A program made the translations under genes and the position numbers. A stretch of 64,000 nucleotides of DNA from JAUILH01 sp965230535 (GTDB lineage Bacteria > Bacteroidota > Bacteroidia > Flavobacteriales_D > JAUILH01). The stretch is taken from the NCBI GenBank assembly GCA_965230535.1, contig OZ246009.1, forward strand, positions 1,426,001-1,490,000. Direction: 5' to 3'. The notes under the pieces are model-generated. The model made no database searches, was not told the origin of the DNA, and was given only the letters and a program-made list of their open reading frames with translations. Positions within the stretch are counted from its first letter, which is position 1; each line of letters opens with the position of its first letter. Positions 9,800-18,900 of this stretch are shown piece after piece.

Positions 9800-12700
9800 A
9801 TGAGCCAATTGACCACATCTTATCCTGTCTTTGAAGGGAACCAGGTTTTAACCAGTTCTCAATTAAACCAACTGGCAACATATCTCGACGAACAGAATCG
9901 ACTAACCCGTACCAAACTTATTGGTACCGGAGTTATGTGCGGTTTGGAGTTAAGTCTGGATAGTTCCCCAACCATTTTGAATATTTCGAAGGGCCTTGGA
10001 GTAACTTCTGAAGGGTATATCACTTCAGTTGGAGATTGCACCATGGATAGGTATAAGGTGTACAATCTTCCTCAGAACTTGAGTTACCCGCCATTTGAAG
10101 ATCCTGCGACAAGAACTCAAGACGTCTCATTGTATGAATTGGTGGCTCAGGATGCTCAGGTTTTGCCTGGAGAAGACGTTAAGAATTTAGATGATCCTGC
10201 AGGGTTTTTGGATGATAAGGTGGTCATGTTGTTCATGGAATGCTTGGATGTGGATTTAAAATCTTGTTTAGGACAAAACTGCGACGAGAGAGGAAAAGAC
10301 AGGGTTTTTACATTGAGAAAGTTATTGATAAGTAAAAACGATTTGGTACAAAAAGTCTTTCCAAGAACTTGTACCCAAACCACGCAATTCCCAAATAAAT
10401 ACAGCCTTCCTCAAATCATTATCAGAAGAGCTTTGTTTGAACCTGGTTCTCCGGAAAGTACAGACTATTTCGCCTTTTCTCAGAACTACATAACGGATGC
10501 AATTAAAGGGGATAAGTTTGTGAGCCCATTTGATACAACCAAATCAGGTTTGTATGAGCAATTATTTGATGCACTTAGACAAACTTATACCGATTTTGCA
10601 GCTGTTTTGGCTCCGGTGTACAATGGTGTCAATCCTTTCGATAATCTTCCCAAATTAGATTGGAACCAGTATCTGGATGGGGCTTTGTTAGGAGCGGGAC
10701 CTAAGTATTTTGGAATTCAATATTTCTACGATTTTATCAAAGATTTGATCTTAGCGTATGATGAATTCTATGAGGTGGCTGTTCAACTAATGAGTGAGTG
10801 CTGTCCGAGTTCTGCTTGTTTCCCGAAACATCTTTTATTGGGAGAGGCAGTACCTGGTGTGAACGCCAATTTACCTTCCGAATTCAGACACGGTTTTACC
10901 TTGTCACCGGCTTTCGATCAACAAAAAAGTAAGTTGGATCAGGCAATCATGCTTCATAGAAGAATGGTATTGATGACAAGAATGTTCAACTTTGATTTGG
11001 TCAACAATCCACCGGATACGCCGGTTCCTCCAGGAAACTTGACACAGCCAATTCTGATTACTCCAAGTAACGAAAAAAGAGATCCGCTGAGCGATCGAGC
11101 CATTCCGTTTTATTATAAAGTCAGTGAAGTCGATCCGGATTTGGGAACATTGGAGGACAATTGGAGTTTTGAGTTTGAAAGACTTAAGCTGTCATCTCAT
11201 GGATTAAAGCCGCTTTCGTACCAAAACCAGAACCCGGTTGTAAGCAATGATACCGGTCCTGTTGAATCGCCGCTGTACTATAACATTGATCCATACAACT
11301 TCCTTAGAATTGAAGGAGCATTCAGACAAAATTATCAGGTAGTTGAACAAGAGTTGGAAGCTTTGAAAACGAGATTTAATCTGCCCTTTAATTACTTAAC
11401 TCTGAGATTGGGGGGAGATCCTCTCGATAATATTTTGGAGCGTTGTAATTTCGATGACATTGAGACAGAATATGGAAGTATTGCTGCTGATATCAGCGGA
11501 ACCACTAAAGGTGTTTTTGATAATTATGCGATCGTTCAGAATGGACGCGTTAGTTTAAAGGCCTTCCCCGGGTTCTTAACCGGTTTGATTGATCAGGCAG
11601 ATTCAGGGTCTAACCTTGGTTCGGTAACTCAGGCTCAAATTGGAATTGAAAGAAAATCTGATCGTGGAAAAGAAAAGGATATTCCAATTTATGCACCACA
11701 AAGAACCATGTCAGAAGCTGTTCAATATTTTAAGAACAATGTATCCGACCTGGTAGATTGCATTTTTACATTGAGAACCAAGCAATTGCCTCTTAGTATT
11801 GGCGATTTCGATTATGGTTATACCGGAAAAGAACCTAACAAAACTGATGGTTTCATTCAAACGTACATGAGTGGACTCCAGTTTGCCAATAACATTCTTG
11901 TAGCTCAGAACCAGATTTTGGATCTCGTAACAAGAAGTACCACTCTCGAAAATTCGGATACGCTTTATGCGAACCTGAATCAGTATTTTTCTCAAAATTC
12001 TTCAGCCAACAATAAGTTCGTAAATGGGACACAGGCAAACCAAATGACCTTATTGTATTATCGTTACCAATACAGACTGAATTATCTGTTAGAAAATGAC
12101 ATTACCATATTTAGCAACTTCATTAAGAAGCATTCCGGGGTAGAGCATCAGGCAGGAGTCCCTTATGGAGGGACGTACATCATGCTGGTGAATGGTGAAT
12201 CTGTTGGAGTAAGTGAACCGATAAGAGAAGCAACGGTTAATCTGGCCAGAGAAAAACACAATTTAGAAGTGGATGCAGCTACTCTGAGAGCGCAACCAGT
12301 GAAAACAAAAGCGGAGACCGTTGAGTTGGAGAGAATCACAAGTACACTGCTCAATTTAGAACAACTAACAGCAGATCTTGCTCAGGGAGTTCCAGTTGAG
12401 AGCATAGATTTTGACGCATTTCAGGTATTTGCAGATTTCACACTCCCTTATGTTTGTTGCTGTGATTGCGGATGCGGAGAAGTTCCTCCACCAACATCCA
12501 TCGCTGAATTAAACCTACCAGCTTTAAGTATGCCATTTACCATGCAGTATACGCCTGGAGATTATGCTTACAGTAAGAAAATGAGCATGAGAAGTGCAGT
12601 GGGCGAGAGCATGACAATTGATGTATTGAGTGCCATTCAATTCGATCCATCGCAATTCCCTAAATCACATGTGAAATTGTATTTAGTTGACAGCAATGGA

Positions 12701-12982
12701 AATAAACTAGAGTACAGCACAATAGGTGCAGATGGAGTACCTGTTTCCGGATCATTCACACCTATGAGCACAACAAACCATCCAAACGATCCAGGAAACA
12801 GAACTCAGTATGGAACTGTTTCGGTAATCGTGGCAAATGGTGTGTCAACCTCATTGCAATACCAGCCCTTACAAGGTTTCTCCGGGGTGGATAGCTTCAA
12901 GTATATGTTCGAAATTATCGATTCAAATGGTGTTGCTCAACAAAGATCCAGCGCCAGTGTTATTAACCTTCAGGTGACATAA
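9800..12982 (+). CDS. Large CIS-cluster structural protein with Cys cluster and C-terminal Ig-like domain
   Basis: 1060 residues. The N-terminus (YPVFEGNQVLTSSQLNQLATYLDEQNRLTR, then GTGVMCGLEL) is a recurring opening of proteins in Bacteroidota CIS and phage-like loci. The centre is alpha-rich with no known enzymatic motif. A CCCDCGC cluster at residues 886-892 is followed by a Pro-rich hinge (VPPPTSI) and a roughly 150-residue beta domain of cadherin/Ig-like type (…GFSGVDSFKYMFEIIDSNG…). It has no signal peptide. It lies 12 bases after the giant baseplate gene and 11 before the tape-measure gene. It could be a baseplate periphery or anchoring protein; this is inference from position only. 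Confidence 0.65.
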   Translation: MSQLTTSYPVFEGNQVLTSSQLNQLATYLDEQNRLTRTKLIGTGVMCGLELSLDSSPTILNISKGLGVTSEGYITSVGDCTMDRYKVYNLPQNLSYPPFEDPATRTQDVSLYELVAQDAQVLPGEDVKNLDDPAGFLDDKVVMLFMECLDVDLKSCLGQNCDERGKDRVFTLRKLLISKNDLVQKVFPRTCTQTTQFPNKYSLPQIIIRRALFEPGSPESTDYFAFSQNYITDAIKGDKFVSPFDTTKSGLYEQLFDALRQTYTDFAAVLAPVYNGVNPFDNLPKLDWNQYLDGALLGAGPKYFGIQYFYDFIKDLILAYDEFYEVAVQLMSECCPSSACFPKHLLLGEAVPGVNANLPSEFRHGFTLSPAFDQQKSKLDQAIMLHRRMVLMTRMFNFDLVNNPPDTPVPPGNLTQPILITPSNEKRDPLSDRAIPFYYKVSEVDPDLGTLEDNWSFEFERLKLSSHGLKPLSYQNQNPVVSNDTGPVESPLYYNIDPYNFLRIEGAFRQNYQVVEQELEALKTRFNLPFNYLTLRLGGDPLDNILERCNFDDIETEYGSIAADISGTTKGVFDNYAIVQNGRVSLKAFPGFLTGLIDQADSGSNLGSVTQAQIGIERKSDRGKEKDIPIYAPQRTMSEAVQYFKNNVSDLVDCIFTLRTKQLPLSIGDFDYGYTGKEPNKTDGFIQTYMSGLQFANNILVAQNQILDLVTRSTTLENSDTLYANLNQYFSQNSSANNKFVNGTQANQMTLLYYRYQYRLNYLLENDITIFSNFIKKHSGVEHQAGVPYGGTYIMLVNGESVGVSEPIREATVNLAREKHNLEVDAATLRAQPVKTKAETVELERITSTLLNLEQLTADLAQGVPVESIDFDAFQVFADFTLPYVCCCDCGCGEVPPPTSIAELNLPALSMPFTMQYTPGDYAYSKKMSMRSAVGESMTIDVLSAIQFDPSQFPKSHVKLYLVDSNGNKLEYSTIGADGVPVSGSFTPMSTTNHPNDPGNRTQYGTVSVIVANGVSTSLQYQPLQGFSGVDSFKYMFEIIDSNGVAQQRSSASVINLQVT

Positions 12983-12986
12983 GGAG
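12981..12986 (+). promoter_or_regulatory. Strong Shine-Dalgarno before tape-measure gene
   Basis: AAGGAG lies 7 bases before the ATG at 12994. Most genes in this window have no clear Shine-Dalgarno, as usual in Bacteroidota, so this site supports the chosen start and may boost translation of this one subunit. Confidence 0.5.
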
Positions 12987-12993
12987 ATTTAAT

Positions 12994-14544
12994 ATGATTC
13001 AAAGCAAGCATCAAATAGCAAGGTTGACTGTCGAAATAGAAACAGAATCAATGGATGATGCCTTTGAAAGACAAAACGAAACGGCAAATGCGCAAAATGC
13101 GATCATCAACAGCATAGAAAAAGCCTTTGACAGAGTTGGAGGAGTTGATGAAATGATACAAATGGATCGACTGGAAATTGATTTATCCGATCAAGGTTTT
13201 GAATCTATTGATCAAAAATTCCTGGAAGCAATTGAAAGGAAGGTATTCGAACAAATTTCCGCCATGAAACAAGATGTGAGCTTGAGTTATGGAGATGCAA
13301 TGGAGGAGAAGGTGTTTGAACAAGTCTCTGTTGTGGAAGAAGATATGAGTCAGGGCCATGGAGATAAAATTGGATATCATATTAAGAGTCAAATAAATAG
13401 CTCTTTTAAGAGATTGGAAAAACATCAGTCTAACCTGGATTTGGTGTTTTTTATTCTTGAAAACGGGCATTTGCCATGGTGGGCACAACAAGAAACCAAA
13501 ATATCGCTTGAAGCATTGGTTTTGGATTTGCCTGAACCGTCCTTGAAACTTTTGTATCAACATTTTGGACAACATAAACAGAAGGCTCAGGTTTCAAGAA
13601 GATTGTTTCGACACTTAAGGCCGGCTTCACTTAAAATTATTCTGGAGAAGAGTCAGATGAAGAGTATTTTTTCTGATGAACTTGTGACCGCTCTTGTCAA
13701 CTTGCCTCATAAGGTCAGGGAAACAGTTTTGATACATGTATTGCTCGAAAATATAGAAAACAACAAGCCTGTTTCCCTTGAAACCAAGGTAGTAGAATTG
13801 AGACAAATCATTCATGAGGCTGTTCCCCAAAATATAGAAACACGCACCTGTCTTGTAATATTAGATCAATTTATCAGAGAATCAGGGATTTCAATTCCGG
13901 TAGGAAAGGAAACATCTGAAAGTAAAAAGAATGTTGGGAGACCCACCCGAGAGGAAAGATCAGAATCTGTAAAAACCAGTGAAACAAATGAGCCTGAAGT
14001 CTCTGAAATAGCTGAAAAAATCTACACCCAGGATTTTCCTGAGATGGGGATCATTGCCAAAAACGCTGGTCTGGTGTTAGTACAGCCTTTTTTAAATGCT
14101 TTTTTCACCGAACTAGGCTTGGTTATAGATAAGGAGTTTGTGTCAAAAGCAGCACAACATAAGGCATGTTATGTGTTGTATTTTTTAGCCACCGGAGAAG
14201 CAGATGCTCCCGAAGAACATGACTTAATCGTAGAGAAACTGCTGTGTGGTATTCAGATACAAGAGGTTCTCCTTCCATTTAACCCACTAACCGAGGAATT
14301 AATAGAATCAACAAAAGAGTTGTTGACGGCAGTTTTAGATAACTGGACAGCACTTGGTTCAAGTTCAATTCATGCCATCAGACAAACATTTTTGCAGCGA
14401 GAAGGTCAGATTCTGGAGGTTGATGGTGGAATGAAAATTAGATTTGAAAGAGAGGCATTAGATATCCTTTTGGACAGATTACCATGGGGAATTAGTATGT
14501 ATAAGTTGCCTTGGTCAGATAATATGATATATGTGGAATGGTAG
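12994..14544 (+). CDS. Contractile injection system tape measure protein (CIS_TMP type)
   Basis: 516 residues. The N-terminus (HQIARLTVEIETESMDDAFERQNETANAQN…DRVGGVDEMIQMDRLEIDLSD) is the hallmark of the Bacteroidota family annotated as CIS tape-measure protein (CIS_TMP), placed, like Afp14, just before the ATPase. The C-terminus (NWTALGSSSIHAIRQTFLQREGQI, then DILLDRLPWGISMYKLPWSDNMIYVEW) is also family-typical. Residues about 81-126 are a tandem 23-residue duplication (ERKVFEQ…/EEKVFEQ…). A charged, low-complexity linker around 300-335 separates the halves. The stop overlaps the ATPase gene by 7 bases, so the two are translationally coupled. Note that it is much shorter than phage tape measures; a direct length-ruler role is uncertain. 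Confidence 0.8.
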   Translation: MIQSKHQIARLTVEIETESMDDAFERQNETANAQNAIINSIEKAFDRVGGVDEMIQMDRLEIDLSDQGFESIDQKFLEAIERKVFEQISAMKQDVSLSYGDAMEEKVFEQVSVVEEDMSQGHGDKIGYHIKSQINSSFKRLEKHQSNLDLVFFILENGHLPWWAQQETKISLEALVLDLPEPSLKLLYQHFGQHKQKAQVSRRLFRHLRPASLKIILEKSQMKSIFSDELVTALVNLPHKVRETVLIHVLLENIENNKPVSLETKVVELRQIIHEAVPQNIETRTCLVILDQFIRESGISIPVGKETSESKKNVGRPTREERSESVKTSETNEPEVSEIAEKIYTQDFPEMGIIAKNAGLVLVQPFLNAFFTELGLVIDKEFVSKAAQHKACYVLYFLATGEADAPEEHDLIVEKLLCGIQIQEVLLPFNPLTEELIESTKELLTAVLDNWTALGSSSIHAIRQTFLQREGQILEVDGGMKIRFEREALDILLDRLPWGISMYKLPWSDNMIYVEW

Positions 14545-15902
14545 AGGAGAGTAAAATTTTAAACAATGCCAAACATATTCAAATGGATATGGACTGGCTT
14601 TATTCGGTACTAAATCATCGTATAAAAGCTGAGTTTGGAGAAAAAAAAGGAAACAAATCTGACATAGCTGCCATCATAAATAATCCTCCGGCATTTGGAA
14701 ATCATTCTTCACCATATGCCCGGTTTATCGAGGAACATACCATTTCCCCTATAGAACGACTGCTTTTAATGTTGGTCATGGCTCCATATGTCAAACCACA
14801 AATCCTCGATATTTTTTTAGTAAAAAGTAAAGAACATCAAGGCAGAATCAGTGAATTTGGGGGAGAAGAAGGTAAGTCTCATCGTGGCTTCATCCCAAGT
14901 GTTCAAACTTTCCTGTTCATTGCAAGTGGAAGTGATTTGGAGCTCAGGTTTAATTATTTGTCTCTTTTCGAATCGCGAGCAAAACTCATTTTAGGGAAGT
15001 ATATTTTATTGAGCGCAGGAAAGGAGAATGAGCCGTTCATTAGCTATTCAATTCAGCCTTCTCAGTCCATCATTGATCTCTTTACTAAAGGAAGTGTTGA
15101 TAAACCTACGTATAGTAAAAACTTTCCAGCCAAGCTCATCAGTACCAGTTTAAACTGGGAAGATTTGGTTGTTAGTAATCAGACTGAGAATGGACTCAAT
15201 GAAATCCATCGTTGGTTTCAGCATAATCAGGTACTGATGAATGATTGGGGAATGAACAGAATTCTTAAACCGGGTATGCGTGTTCTGTTTTTCGGTCCAC
15301 CGGGTACTGGAAAAACCTTAACCGCTAAACTACTCGGGAAGATGTATCAAAAGGATGTTTATCGGATAGATATATCTCAATTGGTTTCCAAATTCATAGG
15401 TGAAACCGAAAAGAACCTGGCAAGGGTATTGGATGAAGCAGAAACCAAAGACTGGATTTTGTTTTTTGATGAAGCAGATGCCTTGTTTGGAAAAAGAACA
15501 AACGTTGAAAGCTCTAATGACAGGCACGCGAATCAGGAAGTTGCTTATTTGCTTCAAAGAATAGAGGACTATAAAGGATTGGTGGTTTTGGCGTCCAACC
15601 TTAAGAAAAACATTGATGCTGCATTTATCAGGCGTTTCCAATCTATTATCTATTTCCCAATTCCTGCTAAGAAGGAACGACTTACTCTATGGGAAAACAT
15701 GCTTCCCGCACAACTGAAAATTTCCGAAAATCTGGATTTAGAGCACATTGCGGATAAGTATGAACTATCGGGAGGAACTATATGCAACATAGTTCATTAT
15801 TGTTCGCTCAAAGCTTTGGATGAGAATAAAATTGAATTGAAAGAAGCAGATATTAGAGAAGGACTCCAGAAAGAACTCATGAAATCAGGCAGAACTATGT
15901 AA
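14538..15902 (+). CDS. AAA+ ATPase of the contractile injection system (Afp15-like)
   Basis: 454 residues. A winged-helix-like N-terminal half (about 1-200) precedes a single AAA+ module. Walker A is GPPGTGKT (residues 253-260), Walker B is LFFDEADALFGKR (D311, E312), followed by a sensor-1 stretch LVVLASNLKKNIDAAFIRRF with the arginine finger pair RR. The order matches the classical eCIS arrangement, in which an AAA+ protein follows the tape-measure gene and is thought to help particle assembly or cargo loading. The gene overlaps the tape-measure gene by 7 bases and ends 8 bases before the cargo gene. Cytoplasmic; no membrane segment. Confidence 0.88.
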   Translation: MVEESKILNNAKHIQMDMDWLYSVLNHRIKAEFGEKKGNKSDIAAIINNPPAFGNHSSPYARFIEEHTISPIERLLLMLVMAPYVKPQILDIFLVKSKEHQGRISEFGGEEGKSHRGFIPSVQTFLFIASGSDLELRFNYLSLFESRAKLILGKYILLSAGKENEPFISYSIQPSQSIIDLFTKGSVDKPTYSKNFPAKLISTSLNWEDLVVSNQTENGLNEIHRWFQHNQVLMNDWGMNRILKPGMRVLFFGPPGTGKTLTAKLLGKMYQKDVYRIDISQLVSKFIGETEKNLARVLDEAETKDWILFFDEADALFGKRTNVESSNDRHANQEVAYLLQRIEDYKGLVVLASNLKKNIDAAFIRRFQSIIYFPIPAKKERLTLWENMLPAQLKISENLDLEHIADKYELSGGTICNIVHYCSLKALDENKIELKEADIREGLQKELMKSGRTM

Positions 15903-15910
15903 GAAATACT

Positions 15911-18900
15911 ATGTCAGAAAAATCCCTTCCCATACAAACCAATGAAGATGCTGTTAATTCAGGGCTATCAGATCAAAATTACGGCGTCATGTCCGGAAAT
16001 AGTATTGATATGGGAGCCTTGGCTGCTCTACATGGAGAAGGCACAGAAGAAAAGGAAGATACAGATCCTGTCTTACCAGATTCAATTAATATGTTGTCGA
16101 CAACAGCAGGTGGAGGAGATGATGAGGACGACAAGAAAAGCGAAAGGCGTAGAAAGAAGGCCCAACATTATATTGAGCTTGGCGAAATAATCAAGATTAG
16201 GTCTTTCAGAGATCAAATTCCCTTTGCAAGTCAAAATGGAGGAATTGCTCTTAAACTTAAGCGGTCATGGGTTAAAGAGAAATATTGGAAGTATTATGCG
16301 CAGTGGTTAGAAGATACATATGATTGTCAGGAGATCTCTGACTATGAAATGTTCCTGAATTTGGATGACCATTCAAGTAAGGAATTCTTTAACGTACCTA
16401 TCTCTAAGTTGATCCTGAATGAGTCTGAGGATGAAAAGACAGAGGTGCCTGAAGATATTTCGGAAGAAAACAATGAAAATACTGATGGTGGTGAAGTACT
16501 TAATGAAGACAACTTGTCCAATAATGAATCGAACAATGGTGGCTGGACAGAGTATACCTTCTCCTATGATACACCACAAGAACCAACAGAAGATAGATCA
16601 TCATGGCAAAAGTTGACCACACAGGAAATTGTGACGAACAAATTTGGACTTGACTATTCAACTGTTTTACAAGAGTTCAAAGATGCTAATCCGGGATCAG
16701 AACATTGGATGCGTCAATGGATCAAACGTTGTGCTATATATCGAGGGTGGAGTCCTGGTGATCCAATCCCAAATATTAGAGATGTTGAGGTGTGGGAAGA
16801 TCCGGTTACGGGAGAGCCCGTTATTGAAGCGTATAGCTTCAAGGATGCCAGAATGAAATCTAAAGAGCTTGGACTTCAGGATTTTGACAGGTTTTACTGG
16901 CAAAGGAAAATATCCGGTAATAGGGAACACTTCATGGTTGGGTATGCTGGGAAAGAAGCGCATTTTAACAAGGTTAAGATGCTTTCCAGAGATAAAAAAA
17001 CTGTCCTGAAGAAGTTCCTGGATATTACAGAGGATTACGATCTGTACATGGCTGCTATGGATGAAAAGAAAGTGAGCCATGAATTCACGGCATTTGTCGT
17101 AAAAGTGCAGGAGATACTATTTTATCAATACCCCGGAGAGTGGACAGGTATGTTTGATGATCAGACGGAGCAGGCTTTGGATCAATGGCTTGCGGATTAT
17201 ACCACACCTCAGGAAAGGGCCGAAAAACGTATCTGGGCATTGAAAAATGCTTATGCAAACAAGTATGAAATTCGTCTTGAGGAAATTTACTCAACACCAA
17301 TTGATCAGCTCGATAAGTTTATTCCTGAAGAAGATGATGCTCTTGAACCAGGGGAAATGCCACCTCCGGAATATGATAACAACAATGATTGGGGTGGAAA
17401 TGAGTGGGCTTACTATCCATATCAACAAGTTCCGTACGGCCAGAATCCTTATTTCGGACAAGGGTCTTATTTCCAAAATGACTATGGACTGTATGGAATG
17501 GCTGGAAATGTTTCCGAATGGGTAACAGAGGATGGACAAACCGTTCCGCAATCAGATACATATCAGTATTCGTATTTCAACCAGCCCATTCATTATGAAG
17601 GCGGATATGGTGGTGACTACAACAATTCAAGCAGAAGTAACTACAATGCAATTCTGGGGAATTTTGGACGAAACATGTCGAATCGAAATCCATACCTAAA
17701 TGCATTTGAATATAACTCCAGTGGCTATAGTTTTGGACCCACAAAGTATGATGAGGCTGTAAATGCTGCAAAAGATGAGTTTTTACTGAGTTGGGAGGAA
17801 GTCGTAAAAGACAATTATGCCTGGGGAGTTGATGAAACCGAATTGATTGAAACTCTTAAAAATGAAGAGCAAGCGTATAAATCGAATAAATTTTTCAGCA
17901 CCCTCAATTCAGACCTTCAATCGCAAGCCGAATATACACCCGAAAAAGCATTGATTGGAGCAAAGCAAAATGTTTTTGTTCAAAGGAAAATGTTAGCCGA
18001 AAGCATGCACTTTTTTGATCAAAATACACCTGCAAAGTTTGTACCCGCTAAGAAAATGTATGAAGCATGGTCTGGTCTTCTTAACTATGTTGAAACACCT
18101 TTTGATGAAGAAGGCGATTTTGACGCCTCTTCGGTGGATGTGAAGGCGTTTAATGCCCAATACACGAAATTTTATAATGCCATAGAAGATGCAAGCGACT
18201 ATTACGGCAGTTATGTAACCAGCGAAGATGACTTTGACGGAATACCATTCAATCTGGTTGTGGGTATCGCAGATCCTGAAAAAATGAAGTACCTGAAACC
18301 ATATCCTCAGGATGGGTGGATGTCAGTTGAGGGACTTACCGGGAAATACCACAGGGCAACGGAACTTATGGATGAATTCCTAACCACCATTTCATTTGGC
18401 TTGTTAGACTCAAATGATGCTGTGTTTAATCTGGACATGAGCAAATCTAATGTCGTGGATAAAGAGGGAGAGGTTAAAAACAAAGGTTATGAAAAACTGT
18501 TAGCGAATATGTTCTTCCCAACGGGCGATATCCTGTCTTCTATGGAGCAAGTGAAGCCCAACATGGCAGAAGAGTACCGTCAGGATCACAATGGTTTGTC
18601 TTTAGGAATCTACTATTACAAGAAGAGTGATGGTACATACAAGTTAAGGGTAAATTTAGGAGGTGAGGACCTCAGACCAGAAGGTAAAACCATTAGAGAA
18701 GCACTGGAAAAAATTAATGACGATCTTCCTCCAGGGACATTGTATTTTCAGGAATATGCTACCGGTAAAAAAGATTCAATACCAACCTATGGCCCGCCGG
18801 AATGGAAAAAATGGTTGGCTATTGGCGGACTTATCTTGACACTTGTCGCAGCTCCATTTACAGGAGGAAGTTCTTTGGCTGGAACGGCTGCTTTGGTAAC

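Noticed and set aside
17480..17524. Active formylglycine-generating or sulfatase-modifying enzyme
   Set aside because: Only one short motif is present. The surrounding sequence lacks the rest of the domain, so activity is not supported.
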